Source of the DNA: Rhytidiadelphus loreus
Taxonomy: Eukaryota > Streptophyta > Bryopsida > Hypnales > Hylocomiaceae
Assembly: GCA_947034895.1 (NCBI GenBank)
Contig: OX344764.1
Coordinates: 52,681,348-52,745,347, forward strand
Length of the DNA stretch: 64,000 nucleotides
Reading direction: 5' to 3'
In this document: piece by piece, positions 60,290 to 64,000 of the stretch
How the letters are laid out: the number at the start of each line of letters is the position of its first letter
How positions within the stretch are numbered: position 1 is the first letter of the stretch
Translations under genes and position numbers: made by a program
The notes under the pieces: model-generated
The model's input: only the letters and a program-made list of their open reading frames with translations
The model's database searches: none
Told to the model about the DNA's origin: nothing

Positions 60290-60475
60290 CATTACATGAT
60301 TTTTGAGGCCATTGGGACACTATGAGTTCCCAACGTTCCCAGACTATGGGAACGTTGTAGGATCAACAATTTGACGTGGCAGAGAGATTGCCACGTCAGA
60401 TAATATAAATTAATTCATTTTAAAATTTTAAAATGATTTTAAAATAATAAAAATAATATTTTTAATTTAGCATGA
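60290..60475. mobile_element. E7: partial E element
   Basis: Left end CATTACATGATTTTTGAGGC, then GAGTTCCCAACGTTCCC and GACGTGGCAGAGAGATTGCC. The right end is missing. Confidence 0.7.
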
Positions 60476-60611
60476 ATACAAAGCCACTCTATAATTGTTG
60501 ATACAACTTAGCTTCAACATTATTCATTGATAGGGTCTAAAAAGGATATAAGAAAGACATAATTTGGATGAGTTTACTAATAAAAGAATTCTACCGCCTC
60601 TATTACCTTAA

Positions 60612-61563
60612 TTCCTAAATGCACAAACTATGTTTTTTTGGCAACATGGCAATTTTGGATAGTTCACTACAAATGGAATTTTTATTTTTTTCCTTAAAAT
60701 TTTTAAACAAAATGTACCCAAAGAGTAACCTTAAGGCCCAAAAACTTTCATAAAATTTGACTACATGGTTAAAAAGTTATTGTACAAGATGAAGTCCCAT
60801 TGCTCAGCAAGCAGCCCGGACAACTAAACAAACTTCTTTAAAAATCACTTCTTTAAGAAATAAAAATTTGAAATTGGTTTTCCAAGATTTATATGTATGT
60901 TGAAAACTTTGTATCACTCCATTTTGATTAATGAGATGAAAGCTATGAGAAGTTTTAGTTTGTGGGTATAGTTTGTAGGTAGTTATGAAATCTCTACCCT
61001 AAGATAAACTTTGAAGTCTGTTATTTAACTCAATTTTCAGTATTTTTGAAAAAAAATAAAACAGTAGGTGTAGATTGTTTATTACAACATTACAACCATT
61101 GGTATTAGCATTTTTCAATTCTATAAATAAATTGTTAACAATTTTGTATTTTCAATGATTCTCTACTTCTTTCTACTTACTATTTTTTTCCTATATGTTG
61201 TACAATTGCAAATGTTTTGAAAATTTTCAAGCATGTATCCAACTTGACTTGAAGAATGAATCCAAAGAAGCACCATCATTTTAGACAATTTTTCATACAA
61301 ATGTGACCTTGTGAAGTGCAGTTGCCCGTTTTTTTCCAAAGCCAAAAAAAAATTTTAGTCACTTCAAACGCTAATATCTTGCAATCTATATGTTGAAAAT
61401 TTATGAATTTGTTTCCGAATCTTCTCAAACCATCATACTACAAGATCCTATAGTTACATGTGTCCGAAAATGTTTTTCTTTTTAAAAAATTTGATACTTG
61501 TACTAGAAATGGCAGTTTAGGAGCTTTTTTTTTAGTGAAAACATAGTCCAAAACATTTAGGGA
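60612..61563 (-). mobile_element. D4: family D element, near full length
   Basis: 952 bp from TTAA 60608-60611 to CTAA 61564-61567. Left end TTCCTAAATGCACAAAC, right reverse complement TCCCTAAATGTTTTGGAC. Reverse orientation to D1 and D2. Confidence 0.85.
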
Positions 61564-62029
61564 CTAATAAAAATTCCTACTACATAATGTTTTTACATAG
61601 ACTAATATATATATTGGAGTTTGTAGCATTTATGAATCCTATAGTAACCCTACATATATAAAATTTTCCTATTTCAAATTAAATGGACCCTATCTTATAA
61701 CTCACATAGTTTTCTAAAAAACCAATAGTGATCTCCTTTGGTTTAACCTCCTTGCATTGTAGGGTGATTTAGAGTAAGCTAGACTCCATATTTGCTTTTG
61801 AAAATTTTCATGACTGGACCTAACATTGTATAGTTGTGAATGGTCAAAATCCTCATTTTTGTGTAGAGAATTTTTTTCTTTAAAGGGGCTTGAAGTTTGT
61901 TGTCCTTGTTTTGCAATAGTGAATTATTTTTCTCACTTCAAATGTTATAGTCTTTCAATCCACGTGGTCAAATGGACTGGAATATTCTCTACACACACAA
62001 GAAAATGGGGGTAAATGTAACTATAGAAG

Positions 62030-62215
62030 AATGACTGCTTGTCCGGAACGACTTGAATATGACTCGTGTTCCCTAATTGCACCAAGAGTTTGGGGTTGTC
62101 ATTGTTAGAGTCAATTCAAAGTCACATTTGCGACTACAGGATGACAACTTAGCGGCAGGGAGTCTTCATCTACATTTTTACATCCGGAACGTGCTGTCTT
62201 TATCTAGTTCCGCAA
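62030..62215. mobile_element. CACTA-like subterminal block
   Basis: Contains GCGACTACAGGATGACAACT, matching GTGACTACGGGATGAC...GCAACTTAG of the CACTA end at 63410-63460, plus AATGACTGC motifs. It is inserted beside a family B fragment. Confidence 0.45.
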
Positions 62216-62220
62216 TGTGT

Positions 62221-62437
62221 TGAAAAACTTGTTTTTTCCACTTTAAATGCAAATATCTTGCAATCTATGCGGTCAAAAATTCTGAAATTTTTTCCACACT
62301 TTTAAATACTAGTTGGGTGTAAGATCCTATGGATAGATGTCAAAGAAAAACATTTTAAATTCTTTTTTACTCTTTGCTACAGAAATGGCAGTTTTTAGTG
62401 TTTCTTTGGTAGAAAAAAGGCCTTGTTCCTGTAGGGG
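62221..62437 (+). mobile_element. B-like fragment (3' end)
   Basis: Ends GTAGGGG before TTAA 62438-62441 and contains the shared core (TTGCAATCTATGCGGTCAAA). An unrelated CACTA-like block (62030-62215) lies directly to its left. Confidence 0.65.
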
Positions 62438-62689
62438 TTAAAATGATGCACTCTTGGAGACTTATTTTATTTTATTTTTTCTATTTACTAATGTTTTTTT
62501 CAAAACAAACTAAAAAAATAAAGTTAGATTGACAATGCAAAGGCCAAAAACTAAAATTTAGATGACATTTAGCACCTTTAAGAGATAGAAAAACAATTTT
62601 TGGTTCTAATTTTTATAGAACTAGGTTGATAACTTTAACTATGTTTCATCCATTGGTTTTTATTCACAACATTGTTAAACTTCCAATTT

Positions 62690-63671
62690 GGACTTAATCA
62701 ATTCCATTGTGAAGGCCATAGTCAAAAGTGAGTAAACTATGTGATTGTATTTTGACTACAATTTACCCTAAGGTGACTACATAATGACTTCCGTGTCACT
62801 ACTCTACTATTTTGATTGTGATTTATTCTAATACAACTACATAATGACTTCCACATCACTACTCTACTATTGTATCAACATTTTACAAATACCACATGGT
62901 TTGTCTTGCCTCCTACCACCCCACTTGTATAAAAGGCTTGTTATTTGAACTCTTTGTATTCACACACTAAATGGCTTGAAAATCCATTTGACACATATGC
63001 AAAATATTGTGTATCATGTATTTGTATATGGTATATGATGTATGAATCATGCATATGGTGTATGATGTATGAATCATATATTTGTATATGGTGTATGAAT
63101 CATGTATATAGTGTTCGGTATATGGTGTACTCATTTTGCACATTTCACCACAATTCGAAAATAATCTTCAAATCTTTTAGATATTAGAAAATAATATTCA
63201 CATTTTCTAGATTTCAGAATATAATCCTAGATTTTAGAAAATAATATTCACATTTCCTAGATTTTAGAATACAATCCTAGATTTTAGAAGAAAAATATTT
63301 AAATTTCCTACATTTTAGAATATAATCCTAGATTTCAAAAAATAATATTCACATTTCCTAGATTTCAAAATATAATCCTAGATTTCAGAAAAGGATTAAA
63401 AGAAGGGGTAATTTGTGACTACGGGATGACTTCAGAATGACTAGCCACATGGCAACTTAGGAGTCATTTCCTTAAACTTCTTTTTTCTTTACCACTTTAG
63501 AAGTTTCATCCAAAACCCCATCCAAGCTCACAATGGATGGTGATAATACTATGGCAGTCATTTATAAAAATGACTAGTCCACTATGACTCTAGGGGCCAA
63601 AATCACAGTGCAGTCATTTCTGTCCATAATGACTCCTATGCAATCATTTATACACTGTTTTTCTTGTAGTG
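62690..63671. mobile_element. CACTA element right end with subterminal repeats
   Basis: Ends ACACTGTTTTTCTTGTAGTG at 63671, whose reverse complement starts CACTACAAGAAAAACAGTG, the standard plant CACTA terminus. AATGACT/AGTCATT motifs recur inward. Includes a 65-bp tandem pair (about 62770-62880), ATG/TATGAATCATG repeats (63020-63130) and a 50-bp tandem array. No left end or transposase found. Confidence 0.7.
63190..63390. repeat. 50-bp tandem repeat, about 4 copies
   Basis: Unit contains AATATAATCCTAGATTTTAG and AATAATATTCACATTTCCTA. The ATCCTAG motif recurs at about 50-bp spacing from 63224. Confidence 0.88.
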
Positions 63672-64000
63672 TACACATTTCTCTACTTGTTTAATACACT
63701 TTTGTACGGTTGGGATTAAAAAAAAGAATTTTAATTTTTTATTTAGACAATGTATAAAAAATTGGCAATTTTGGACTTTTCCTCTTCCAAAACACCCTCT
63801 CACCTTTAGGAGGTTAACATAAAGAACTTTCAAACGTGTAATGGTCAAATCCCTTGAAATAAAAACTTGCTCATTTGACATGGCATGAATCAATAGACCT
63901 TGCACTTCTCAAAAGTAATACTTAATAAAAAGTTTTGTTCGACAATATACCTTAATTCATGTACTTTCTATGTCGAATACCAAAAAAACCCATTTTGCTC

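Overview
This is a nuclear window from a land plant. The coding is intron-split with GT-AG introns of mostly 60-530 bp, and the two recognisable genes are plant-type. One is a SEC23 COPII-coat protein of the divergent plant branch; the other is an N-MYC-downregulated-like (NDL/SF21) protein. A Ty3/gypsy retrotransposon with a tRNA-iMet primer site is also present. Everything between is AT-rich and packed with small DNA-transposon derivatives. The compact genes would suit a bryophyte or other non-flowering plant, but that is a guess.

Genes: (i) SEC23-like, minus strand, 10084 to 4624, 13 exons whose phases all agree, 726 aa. (ii) A broken minus-strand gene at 14307-13577, unidentified, with good splice signals in its last two exons and one in-frame stop. 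(iii) NDL/SF21-like, plus strand, 45201-47431, 8 coding exons, 354 aa, with a TATA box at 44667 and an AATAAA at 47711. A possible spliced non-coding transcript lies at about 14340-16100.

Mobile DNA: a degenerate gypsy element at 29893-34185 keeps its 5' LTR, PBS and pieces of gag, protease, RT and RNase H, and lacks a 3' LTR. Short non-autonomous elements dominate, in two main systems. System 1 has TTAA target duplications and inverted ends starting CCC or CCCC, mostly CCCCTAAA/CCCCTGA-like. I separate families A, B, C, D, K, L, M, N and Q, with more than 20 copies of 175-1170 bp and no coding capacity. TTAA plus a CCC start is the piggyBac signature. System 2 has TA target duplications and ends starting AGGTA or TGGTA (families F, G, H, I, O, P), with GGG-starting family S also at TA; these are mariner/Stowaway-like. 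Further groups are the E hairpin elements (ends CATTAG...CTAATG), CACTA-like elements, and one TTA-flanked Harbinger-like element.

The elements nest and chain. K2 sits in the gypsy pol region at a TTAA and its removal leaves the frame open. C1 sits in B3 and M2 in L6. B4-L3-C2 and A2-Q are joined head-to-tail through single shared TTAA sites. No transposase was found, so the driver must be elsewhere in the genome.

Two 11-bp minisatellites (43757-44032 upstream of NDL, and 51415-52075) and several perfect hairpins complete the window. The strongest candidate for something undescribed is the TTAA/CCCCTAAA element system in a plant, where piggyBac-type elements are not generally recognised.
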